From contig JAFGDF010000161.1 of assembly GCA_016932235.1 (NCBI GenBank), positions 1-5,305 on the forward strand: DNA of 5,305 nucleotides, read 5' to 3'. This DNA comes from Deltaproteobacteria bacterium (GTDB lineage Bacteria > Desulfobacterota > DSM-4660 > Desulfatiglandales > HGW-15). This document shows positions 1 through 5,305 of this stretch, piece after piece (the first letter of the stretch is position 1; each line of letters begins with the position of its first letter). The position numbers and the translations under genes are program-made. The notes below the pieces were generated by a model. It saw only the letters and a list, made by a program, of their open reading frames with translations, ran no database searches and had not been told where the DNA came from.

Positions 1-303
1 ATTGATATAGTCGTAATAGGCAACGCGCCCGACGGGCAGGTAGTTCATCTGACCGGCGGGTCATGGGGAAAAAACGTAACACTTAAAAGGGCCTTGCGCT
101 TTAAGATCCCGGAGCATATCAATCATCTTATAGTCTTTTCCGAGTATCCGGATTTTGCAGGTCTGGAATTTTTTGAGAAATCGGAAAAGATCATACATTT
201 GAATAACTGGGACGCTGTTGTACAAACATTAAAAGGATTTCATGGAGAAAATGCCAGGGTTGTGGTATATCCGAATGCCGATATTCAGTATTTTGGAAAA
301 TAA
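1..303 (+). CDS. C-terminal part of a LarA/DUF2088-like (lactate racemase-type) protein, 5' truncated by the window edge
   Basis: The frame is open from base 1 to a TAA at 301-303 and gives 100 residues with no start codon that needs to be real; a TTG at 94 is internal. The segment begins DIVVIGNAPDGQVVH and then has WGKN, HLIVFSEYPDF, a WDAVVQTLKGFHGENARV stretch and ends VVYPNADIQYFGK. This order (an 'xxVVIxNxPxGQ' strand, a conserved GK, a strand followed by a WxxVxxxLKxxHG helix, then a V-Y-P-x-A-x-I-Q end) is what I recall for the C-terminal domain of LarA-like DUF2088 proteins. LarA itself is a nickel-pincer-cofactor lactate racemase; many DUF2088 relatives act on other 2-hydroxy acids or are uncharacterised. 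The cofactor-binding Lys and His residues lie in the missing N-terminal part, so the activity cannot be judged. The gene converges on the signalling operon and shows no functional link to it. The family call is from memory of the motif pattern and is moderate. Confidence 0.62.
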   Translation: MDIVVIGNAPDGQVVHLTGGSWGKNVTLKRALRFKIPEHINHLIVFSEYPDFAGLEFFEKSEKIIHLNNWDAVVQTLKGFHGENARVVVYPNADIQYFGK

Positions 304-372
304 TTTCAGGATAGCCTTTTCATGCTGTTATCTCCTCAATATCAAAATCAATTTCCTTATAGCGCCCATCAA

Positions 373-2781
373 TCAGGCGGTTGCATTGTCCAACATATCT
401 CTGACCTTCACGGCGAGATCCGCCGTGGAAAAGGGCTTCTGGATGAAGTGCACACCCTCTTCCAGTACTCCCTGGCGGGTGATCATGTCGGCGGTGAAAC
501 CGGACATAAACAGGGTCTTGATATCCGGATGCAAGGCCTTAACCTGCTCCGCCAGATCGCGGCCGTTCGATTCGGGCATAATCACGTCGGTTATCATGAG
601 ATGAATCTCTCCACTATGTTTCTCTGCCAAGCCCATTGCCTCTTCTGCAGTCCCGGCAATAAGCACTTTATAGCCAAGGCCATCAAGGATCCTATCGACC
701 AGTTTCAGGACTGAGATTTCATCCTCCACCACCAGAACGGTTTCGCCCCGCCCCTTGGGGATTTCCACCGCTTCTTTCTTCCCTATCTCTTTGGCCCCGG
801 CATAGCGAGGCAAATAGATTTTAAATGCCGTTCCTTTCTCCGGTTCACTGTAAACATAGATGAACCCTTCGTTCTGCTTGACTATGCCGTAGACCGTCGC
901 CAGCCCCAAACCGGTCCCCCGGCCGACTTCCTTGGTGGTGAAAAAGGGCTCGAAAATCTTGCCCATGATCTCTCCTTTCATACCGGAGCCATCATCACTA
1001 ACAGTCAGCAGGACAAATTCTCCGGGCACAGCCCCCATGTGATAGTCGCAAAAAACCTCATCAAGAGTAATGTTTCCGGTTTCGATGGTAATCCTGCCCA
1101 CTCCTGTTATGGCGTCCCTGGAATTGACACACAGATTCGCCAGAATCTGGTTGATCTGTGAGATATCCACCTTCACCGGCCACAGGTCCGTTGAGGGCAA
1201 CCATGCCAGATCAATATCCTCTCCAATGAGCCGCCGGAGCATTTGGAGCATTCCCTCTATGGTCTCGTTCAGATCGACCACCTGGGGCGATATGGTTTGT
1301 TTGCGGGCAAATGCCAGCAGTTGGCGGGTAAGGTCCACGGAACGTTCTGCTGCATTGAGGATTTCCTGAAGATCATCGCGCAGCGGATCGGCCGGCTTTA
1401 CCTTGTCCATGGCCAGTTCCGTATAAGCGAGGATTACGCTGAGCATATTGTTGTAATCATGGGCCACTCCCCCGGCCAACCGCCCCACCGACTCCATCTT
1501 CTGGGCCTGGAACAATTGCGCCTCCAGCCGGAGTTGTTCCGTGATATCGCGATTGACGGCCACGTAGTTGACGACCCTTCCTGCTGCATTACATACCGGC
1601 GAAATAATGGCCTCTTCAGTGTAAAGTTGTCCGTTCTTGCGTTTATTGACAATTCGTCCTTTCCATGTCTTGCCGGAGGTAATCGTCCCCCACAAATCCT
1701 GATAAAAAGCATCATCCTGTTTGCCGCTTTTCAGCATTCGCGGGTTTTGTCCGAGGACTTCTTCCTGTGTATAGCCGGTCGCTTTCACAAAGGCCGGATT
1801 CACATACTGGATGGTCCCGTCGACATCGGTAATAAAGACGATTTCGCCGGTCTCATTTATGGCCAGCATCAGACGTTCCATCTCGGCTTCAACCTGTTTG
1901 CGCTCGGTGATGTCCACATGACATCCCATGAATCGCAGGGAAACCTTGTCCGCGCCTGAGACTAATTTTCCGGATGCGGCAATCCATCGGTACCCGCCAT
2001 CCTTGTGGCGCAGACGGAATTCCGCATGGTAGTCAGGGCGTCGCCCTTCCAGACATTCATCTACCTCGGCCAGTATGCGCGACCGATCCTCCGGGTGCAA
2101 TCGGTTTTCCCACTCCTCGTATCTATCGGGTATTTCATGGTCTTCATAGCCGATCTGGCGTTTCCATTCCGGGGAGAACCAGACATCCTCGGTATCAGCG
2201 CTCCAGTCCCACAGTCCTATATTGGAGGACTCAAGAGCAAGGCTAAGTCGACTGTTGCTGATTCTCAAGGCTTCCTCAGCCTCTTGCCGCGCCTGGATTT
2301 CATGTTCCGCTTGCAACATCTTCTTCTCAAGCTTTCTCACCAGGCGTTCACTGTAAAGCTTCAGGACCTCCTCTTCCTTTACAGCCTCCGGTGCCGGGGC
2401 CCTGTCACTGCGACTTGCTGCCTCCATCACCTCTTCGATAGCCCTAACAAAGACGTCCGGCTCGCAGGGTTTCAGGATGAAACGGTCCGCGCCGATCTTT
2501 ATTGCGAATTCCTCATCCTGGGGGCCGGTATAGGTGGCGGTGTAAATAATAAAGGGGATATGCCTCAGGGTCTCATCTGTTTTGACTTTTCGACAAAACT
2601 GAAAGCCGTCCATGACCGGCATGAGGATATCGCTGATGATCAACTCGATCCCGCCGGCCTTGAGGCTTTCAAGGGCCTCGGCGCCGTTTTCGGCCGACTG
2701 CACATGATGCCCGATTCCCTTGAGCAGGGCTTCCAGTAGATAGCGGTTATCTTCTTTGTCGTCCACGATAAGGATTTTCAT
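373..2781 (-). CDS. Cytoplasmic hybrid sensor histidine kinase, REC-PAS-PAS-HisKA-HATPase_c-REC (802 aa)
   Basis: A soluble hybrid kinase with no membrane segment. REC1 (1-120): acidic pair D7/D8, phosphoacceptor D51 in [11 protein letters not shown]81, K104. A charged coiled-coil linker covers about 134-175. PAS1 (about 176-293) is PAS_3-like, with GLWDW, the LHPEDR motif and a PAC end DITERK. PAS2 (about 302-415) has [13 protein letters not shown] and ends NRDITEQ. HisKA: H441 in [11 protein letters not shown], with D442xxN445 in the position of the E/DxxT/N phosphatase motif. HATPase: N-box N553 (NSRDA), G1 DDGSGM at 596-601, F-box FEPFFTTK, G2 GRGTGLGL at 620-627. REC2 (about 680-800): E686/D687, D732, S760, K782. 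All catalytic residues are present. An in-frame ATG at 2829 lies inside the receiver gene upstream. The ATG at 2781 is preferred because GGAG sits 6 nt before it and MKILIVDD is a standard receiver N-terminus. No HPt or output domain is attached. The PAS ligands cannot be told from sequence. It is the last gene of the operon, 19 bp after the stand-alone receiver. Confidence 0.95.
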   Translation of the reverse strand: MKILIVDDKEDNRYLLEALLKGIGHHVQSAENGAEALESLKAGGIELIISDILMPVMDGFQFCRKVKTDETLRHIPFIIYTATYTGPQDEEFAIKIGADRFILKPCEPDVFVRAIEEVMEAASRSDRAPAPEAVKEEEVLKLYSERLVRKLEKKMLQAEHEIQARQEAEEALRISNSRLSLALESSNIGLWDWSADTEDVWFSPEWKRQIGYEDHEIPDRYEEWENRLHPEDRSRILAEVDECLEGRRPDYHAEFRLRHKDGGYRWIAASGKLVSGADKVSLRFMGCHVDITERKQVEAEMERLMLAINETGEIVFITDVDGTIQYVNPAFVKATGYTQEEVLGQNPRMLKSGKQDDAFYQDLWGTITSGKTWKGRIVNKRKNGQLYTEEAIISPVCNAAGRVVNYVAVNRDITEQLRLEAQLFQAQKMESVGRLAGGVAHDYNNMLSVILAYTELAMDKVKPADPLRDDLQEILNAAERSVDLTRQLLAFARKQTISPQVVDLNETIEGMLQMLRRLIGEDIDLAWLPSTDLWPVKVDISQINQILANLCVNSRDAITGVGRITIETGNITLDEVFCDYHMGAVPGEFVLLTVSDDGSGMKGEIMGKIFEPFFTTKEVGRGTGLGLATVYGIVKQNEGFIYVYSEPEKGTAFKIYLPRYAGAKEIGKKEAVEIPKGRGETVLVVEDEISVLKLVDRILDGLGYKVLIAGTAEEAMGLAEKHSGEIHLMITDVIMPESNGRDLAEQVKALHPDIKTLFMSGFTADMITRQGVLEEGVHFIQKPFSTADLAVKVRDMLDNATA

Positions 2782-2787
2782 GACAGG

Positions 2788-2791
2788 CTCC
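2788..2791 (-). promoter_or_regulatory. Ribosome binding site deciding the hybrid-kinase start
   Basis: GGAG on the - strand lies 6 nt before the ATG at 2779-2781, in the 19-bp gap after the receiver stop. It supports that ATG over the in-frame ATG at 2827-2829, which would add 16 residues unlike any receiver N-terminus and would overlap the preceding gene by 29 bp. Confidence 0.7.
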
Positions 2792-2800
2792 GATTTTAGA

Positions 2801-3163
2801 TTACAGATATTTCCGTATCTCTTCCACAAAGGTTTCAGGGTTGATTGGTTTCTCGATATAACCGGTGGCCCCGGCGGATAGAACCCGTTCCCGGTCCCCC
2901 ACCATAGCGTAAGAGGTCACCGCGATAATAGGCACATCATCCAGTTCGCCATGTTTTTTAAGTTCAGCGGCCACAGCGTATCCATCCATTTCAGGCAGCT
3001 GGATATCCAGCAATATTGCCCGGGGCTTGTGGGCCAGCGCCTTGTCGATGCCTTCCCGACCGTTTTCCGCGCCGATTATGGTAAACCCGTTTTTCTCCAG
3101 CAGAAAGCGCATCATGTAAAAATTCTGGGCGTTATCCTCAATGATCAATAATATGTCGCTCAT
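2801..3163 (-). CDS. Single-domain response regulator (CheY/DivK-like receiver, 120 aa)
   Basis: A complete stand-alone receiver domain with nothing attached. Acidic residues E9/D10 (metal site), phosphoacceptor D53 in LLDIQLPEMDGY, T83 in AVTSYAM, and K105 in the EKP motif are all present, so it should be phosphorylatable. Its start ATG overlaps the TGA of the membrane kinase gene as ATGA, and AGGAG lies 7 nt upstream inside that gene's 3' end. This strongly suggests translational coupling and a cognate kinase-receiver pair (inference). With no output domain it would have to act by protein-protein contact, in the manner of CheY, DivK or Spo0F, for example as a phosphate shuttle. The hybrid kinase gene follows 19 bp downstream. 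No motif points to a flagellar-switch role, and no chemotaxis genes are visible. Confidence 0.94.
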   Translation of the reverse strand: MSDILLIIEDNAQNFYMMRFLLEKNGFTIIGAENGREGIDKALAHKPRAILLDIQLPEMDGYAVAAELKKHGELDDVPIIAVTSYAMVGDRERVLSAGATGYIEKPINPETFVEEIRKYL

Positions 3164-4851
3164 GACAAATCTCCTGTCTGCATTTGTTGCGGGAACCTGA
3201 TGGTGAAGGTGCTGCCATGATCCAACCGGCTTTTTACATCGATTGTTCCGCCCATCATATCCATAAGTTTTTTACAGATGGACAGCCCAAGGCCCGTGCC
3301 CTCGTGTTTACGAGAAAGACCGGTATCTATCTGGTGAAAAGGCTTGAAAAGACCAGGGAGATCTTCCGGCCGCATCCCGATACCCGTGTCTGAAACCGAC
3401 AGAAGATAATGATCATTATCTGTCCGGCAAAGAATGTGGACATGCCCCTTTTCGGTGAATTTAACGGCATTGTTAAGCAGATTAAGAATGACCTGTTCCA
3501 GTCGCCGCTGATCAGTTGTTACCGTTCCTATCCCGTCGGAGAGATCCATCTCCAGATCCAACCCCTTCTTTTCGGCAAGCGGTGTAACCAGCTTGATCAT
3601 GTTCTCAATAGAAGGCCTCAGGTCAAAAGAAGAAAAGGAGAGAGACAACTGACCGGCCTCGATTTTGGAGATATCCAGCACATCGTTGATCAGGGCCAGA
3701 AGGTGGCGGGAACTGTTTTGAACCATAGTCAGCTGCTTTTGCTGTTCCTCGTTCATGGGCCCTGCCAGCCCCTGAAGCAGGATCCCGGTAAATCCGATAA
3801 TGGAGTTCAGCGGCGTCCGCAATTCATGGGACATGGTGGCCAGAAAGGCGGATTTGATTCGGTCGGCGGCCTGGGCCTTTTCCGTGGCAACCGCCAACTC
3901 CGCGGTTCGCTCGTCAATGCGCTGTTCAATTTCCTGGTTGATTTCTCTCAGTTCACGGGTGCGCGCATCAACCTGCCGTTTTAAAATCACGCTTCCCGCC
4001 AGGCTCATCAGCAGGACAACACCGGCGACAAGGGCGAAGACTTCGACCCACACCGGAAACTTGAACCGGACCTCTTCGGAAGTCCATCTTTTCAGGGACT
4101 GGTAATATATCGATTGTGTGTCTTTCTTTAGTTCTATAAGATGGGCATCAATAGCGTTCAACAGTCTTTCGTTTTTGCCTTCGGGCGCCGCGAAAAAGAG
4201 ATTCGAGGGATTGAAAATAACCGCCGTATCCTCGAGTCCGAACTTTTTCGAATGCATTACACCATAGAAACGATTGGTAATAGCCGCATCGGCCTCACCA
4301 CTGGCAACCCTCTCAAAAAGGGTCTTATAATCCGGAAGGGAAATAAGTGTGGCGTTCAACCCGAAACCGGCAGATAGCCGGCTAAAGGCCTCCTCTTGAA
4401 CCGAACGCTCCAGAACGGTAATGCGTTTTCCTGCAAGATCCAAAATCGATTTAATCCCGCTGCCTTTACCGGCATAGACCTGAAACCATGAGGACAGGGC
4501 CGGCACCTTGTGAAAATCGAAGGTTTTTTCCCGCTCCGCCGTATAGGCCACATCGGGCATGAGATCGATTTCCCCTTTTTCCAGACAATCCAACCCCTCA
4601 CCCCATGTGCCCCGCGAATATCGCAGGCTCCAACCTTCTCTTTTCGCAATGTATTCGATAAGATCGATAAAAATACCCACGGGTTTACCGGATTCGGAGG
4701 TAAAGACCTTTGGCGCATTTTCATAAACACCGATAGTTACAACAGGAGTATCGGCACTAGCTGATCGGATCCCATAAAATAATAAAAACAGGGTGATGAA
4801 GGTCCCTAAAAAAAAACCTGCATAAAACTCCCTATTTTTATTATTTATCAT
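3160..4851 (-). CDS. Membrane sensor histidine kinase with periplasmic SBP_bac_3 (Venus-flytrap) domain (563 aa)
   Basis: The N-terminus has a positively charged n-region, a hydrophobic stretch at about 9-27 and an Ala-x-Ala cleavage-like site (A31-S-A33), so it is a signal peptide or signal anchor. Residues about 37-258 form a family 3 solute-binding domain: VTIGVYENAPKVF, GIFIDLIEYIA, a YTAEREKTFDF segment (R107 matches the ligand-carboxylate Arg of amino-acid binders) and a GEADAAITNRFYG segment. One membrane helix (about 266-290) leads into a coiled coil (about 291-335). HisKA carries H342 in SHELRTPLN with E343xxT346. HATPase has N461 in NNAVKF, DTGIGM at 488-493, the F-box LFKPF and the G2 box EGTGLGL. 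There is no receiver on this kinase. The architecture recalls the sensor half of BvgS/EvgS-type proteins, with a single periplasmic domain. The start overlaps the preceding small gene by 11 bp with a weak GAAGAG site; the stop overlaps the receiver gene by 4 bp. The ligand is unknown. Confidence 0.95.
   Translation of the reverse strand: MINNKNREFYAGFFLGTFITLFLLFYGIRSASADTPVVTIGVYENAPKVFTSESGKPVGIFIDLIEYIAKREGWSLRYSRGTWGEGLDCLEKGEIDLMPDVAYTAEREKTFDFHKVPALSSWFQVYAGKGSGIKSILDLAGKRITVLERSVQEEAFSRLSAGFGLNATLISLPDYKTLFERVASGEADAAITNRFYGVMHSKKFGLEDTAVIFNPSNLFFAAPEGKNERLLNAIDAHLIELKKDTQSIYYQSLKRWTSEEVRFKFPVWVEVFALVAGVVLLMSLAGSVILKRQVDARTRELREINQEIEQRIDERTAELAVATEKAQAADRIKSAFLATMSHELRTPLNSIIGFTGILLQGLAGPMNEEQQKQLTMVQNSSRHLLALINDVLDISKIEAGQLSLSFSSFDLRPSIENMIKLVTPLAEKKGLDLEMDLSDGIGTVTTDQRRLEQVILNLLNNAVKFTEKGHVHILCRTDNDHYLLSVSDTGIGMRPEDLPGLFKPFHQIDTGLSRKHEGTGLGLSICKKLMDMMGGTIDVKSRLDHGSTFTIRFPQQMQTGDLS
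3171..3175 (-). promoter_or_regulatory. Ribosome binding site for the stand-alone receiver, inside the kinase gene
   Basis: AGGAG lies 7 nt before the receiver ATG, within the last codons of the membrane kinase (the GD of its ending TGDLS). Together with the ATGA overlap it supports coupled translation of kinase and receiver. Confidence 0.7.
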
Positions 4852-5071
4852 CAGTATTTCTCTTCGTTAAAAGTTCTTTGACGATTTCATTGATCTGTTC
4901 ACTCGTGACTAACCCCATATCGAGCAGGATTGTACCGATAAGTCTGTGCCCCTTATTTTCGAAATATTCCGTTACCTGTTTTCTCAGGGCCTCAATAAGT
5001 TGTTCCGCCGTGATAAATCCCTTATCCACCGCTACGATTCCAAAACGTGTTTCAATAGCCTTTCCTTCCAT
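4841..5071 (-). CDS. Small MshEN-like protein of unknown function (76 aa)
   Basis: A 76-residue soluble protein without signal peptide or membrane helix. It contains two copies of a helix-turn motif. Copy 1 (R9 to Q32) reads RFGIVAVDKGFITAEQL followed by xxALxxQ. Copy 2 (R43 to about L67) has RLIG, LLDMGLVTSEQI, then a helix. Copy 1 fits the MshEN pattern RLGxxLVxxGxIxxxxLxxALxxQ, known from the N-terminal c-di-GMP-binding domain of MshE-type ATPases and from other small domains. Copy 2 has an extra residue in RLIG and lacks the closing Gln, so it is degenerate. Ligand binding is therefore only an inference. I recall similar short proteins beside sensor kinases in deltaproteobacterial genomes, but I know of no assigned function. 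The start is supported by AAGGAG 8 nt upstream (5080-5085). The stop lies 11 bp inside the kinase gene, so the two are probably co-translated. A role as a small partner of the kinase is plausible but unproven. Confidence 0.8.
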   Translation of the reverse strand: MEGKAIETRFGIVAVDKGFITAEQLIEALRKQVTEYFENKGHRLIGTILLDMGLVTSEQINEIVKELLTKRNTDDK

Positions 5072-5079
5072 TTTTTTCT

Positions 5080-5085
5080 CTCCTT
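5080..5085 (-). promoter_or_regulatory. Strong ribosome binding site of the MshEN-like gene
   Basis: AAGGAG on the - strand lies 8 nt before the ATG at 5069-5071. It is the strongest Shine-Dalgarno match in the window and shows that this gene is translated independently of the truncated receiver before it. Confidence 0.65.
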
Positions 5086-5092
5086 GTATGCT

Positions 5093-5121
5093 ATTTTAAA
5101 ACTCAACATCCTGATACTGAA
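5093..5121 (-). promoter_or_regulatory. Weak possible sigma-70-type promoter before the MshEN-like gene
   Basis: TTCAGT (5116-5121, 3 of 6 to the -35 consensus) and TAAAAT (5093-5098, 5 of 6 to the -10 consensus) are separated by 17 bp. If real, transcription would start about 15-20 nt before the MshEN-like ATG, leaving a short leader that contains the AAGGAG site. Such matches occur by chance in AT-rich spacers, and the operon could equally be read from further upstream. Confidence 0.2.
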
Positions 5122-5282
5122 GGCCCTTTTTGAATAATCAGGCCGGGCACCCGGGATTCCTTGATGATCTTCCATGCCTCCCCGCCGTCTTTCGTGACCA
5201 GGACGTCATAGCCCCATTGGCCCAGGAACGTTTCAAGAAGTCGCCTGGAAATAGGATCATCTTCCATTATCATTATTCTCAT
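5103..5282 (-). pseudogene. Truncated response-regulator receiver (59 aa), lacking the phosphoacceptor half
   Basis: The reading frame starts MRIMIMEDDPISRRLLETFL, continues with GQWGYDVLVTKDGGEAWKII and reaches RVPGLII. This is the first half of a receiver domain with acidic E7/D8/D9 and the usual beta1-alpha1-beta2-alpha2 and start of beta3. Where a receiver would continue with L-D-x-x-M-P (phosphoacceptor Asp), it reads QKGPSVSGC and stops at 5103-5105. The conserved Asp, Thr/Ser and Lys are all missing, and a normal domain is about 120 residues. Neither other frame after the break resembles the rest of a receiver, so this looks like loss of the 3' half and not a point frameshift. The start follows an AGGGGA site 7 nt upstream and overlaps the preceding frame's stop as ATGA. 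The style of the N-terminus is that of receivers fused to GGDEF or kinase domains, or of stand-alone ones. A translated short protein cannot be excluded. Confidence 0.72.
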
Positions 5283-5305
5283 GAGACATCCCCTGCAAGA
5301 CGCCG
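5279..5305 (-). CDS. Last codons of an upstream gene, possibly another histidine kinase (partial)
   Basis: On the - strand the window edge opens into a frame that reads RRLAGDVS and stops with TGA at 5279-5281, overlapping the ATG of the truncated receiver as ATGA. The ending GDVS closely matches the GDLS ending of the membrane kinase, which also overlaps its receiver as ATGA. This suggests a kinase gene upstream, but only eight codons are visible, and the Gly-Asp may merely reflect the ribosome binding site AGGGGAT embedded in the coding sequence. Whether it is a gene cannot be proven from inside the window. Confidence 0.35.
   Translation of the reverse strand, partial: RRLAGDVS

Noticed and set aside
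94..303. A 69-aa gene starting at TTG 94
   Set aside because: The same frame is open to base 1 and its upstream codons continue the family-like pattern, so this is an internal codon of a truncated gene.
1243..2739. Long + strand open frames (1243-1959, 2005-2739) opposite the hybrid kinase
   Set aside because: They are antisense shadows of a gene with full catalytic motifs. Their translations show no domain pattern.
2782..2829. Longer hybrid-kinase form starting at the ATG of 2829 (16 extra residues)
   Set aside because: The extra residues are not part of a receiver fold, overlap the preceding gene by 29 bp and have no better ribosome site. The ATG at 2781 has GGAG 6 nt upstream and begins a canonical receiver.
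3409..3984. 191-aa + strand open frame opposite the membrane kinase
   Set aside because: It is antisense to the HisKA/HATPase region, with no recognisable motif and no supporting start signal.
4878..5137. Two overlapping + strand frames opposite the MshEN-like gene
   Set aside because: They have low-complexity Ser/Cys/Phe-rich composition typical of antisense reading. The opposite strand has a strong ribosome site and repeated motif.
5110..5150. Simple or programmed frameshift restoring the truncated receiver near the A5G3 run
   Set aside because: Neither alternative frame after the run encodes the LDxxMPxxDG loop or later receiver motifs, so a shift would not rebuild the domain.
1..5305. 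CRISPR array, tRNA/rRNA, insertion sequence or inverted terminal repeats
   Set aside because: No regularly spaced repeats, no RNA-gene-like conserved segments and no transposase-like frame were seen. Coding density is near complete.

Overview
The window looks like a bacterial chromosome fragment of moderate GC content. It holds the tail of one metabolic gene on the + strand and, converging on it, a tightly packed signal-transduction operon on the - strand. The mix of a periplasmic solute-binding-type histidine kinase, a stand-alone receiver, a multi-domain REC-PAS-PAS-HK-REC hybrid kinase and a small MshEN-like protein is typical of Desulfobacterota-like, sensor-rich anaerobes. That placement is inferred from gene content and protein style, not from a marker gene.

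Layout. Positions 1-303 (+) carry the C-terminal 100 residues of a protein resembling the LarA/DUF2088 (nickel-dependent lactate racemase-like) family. A 69-bp convergent spacer (304-372) follows, with no convincing terminator hairpin. The rest is on the - strand and is read from right to left: the last codons of an upstream gene (5279-5305); a receiver gene cut off before its phosphoacceptor Asp (5103-5282, 59 aa, probably a pseudogene); a 76-aa protein with two MshEN-like motifs (4841-5071); a 563-aa membrane histidine kinase with a periplasmic SBP_bac_3 domain (3160-4851); a 120-aa CheY/DivK-type receiver (2801-3163); and an 802-aa cytoplasmic hybrid kinase (373-2781).

Spacing supports co-transcription. 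There is a 4-bp ATGA overlap at both kinase-to-receiver junctions, an 11-bp overlap between the MshEN-like gene and the kinase, and a 19-bp gap before the hybrid kinase. Each - strand start that can be judged has a Shine-Dalgarno-like sequence; the one for the membrane kinase is weak.

Likely logic (inference). The membrane kinase senses a periplasmic ligand and passes phosphate to the stand-alone receiver. The hybrid kinase adds two PAS inputs and two receivers. No DNA-binding, GGDEF/EAL or HPt domain is present, so the output must lie outside the window. The points most worth a second look are the broken receiver, the MshEN-like protein embedded in a kinase operon, and the absence of any output module.
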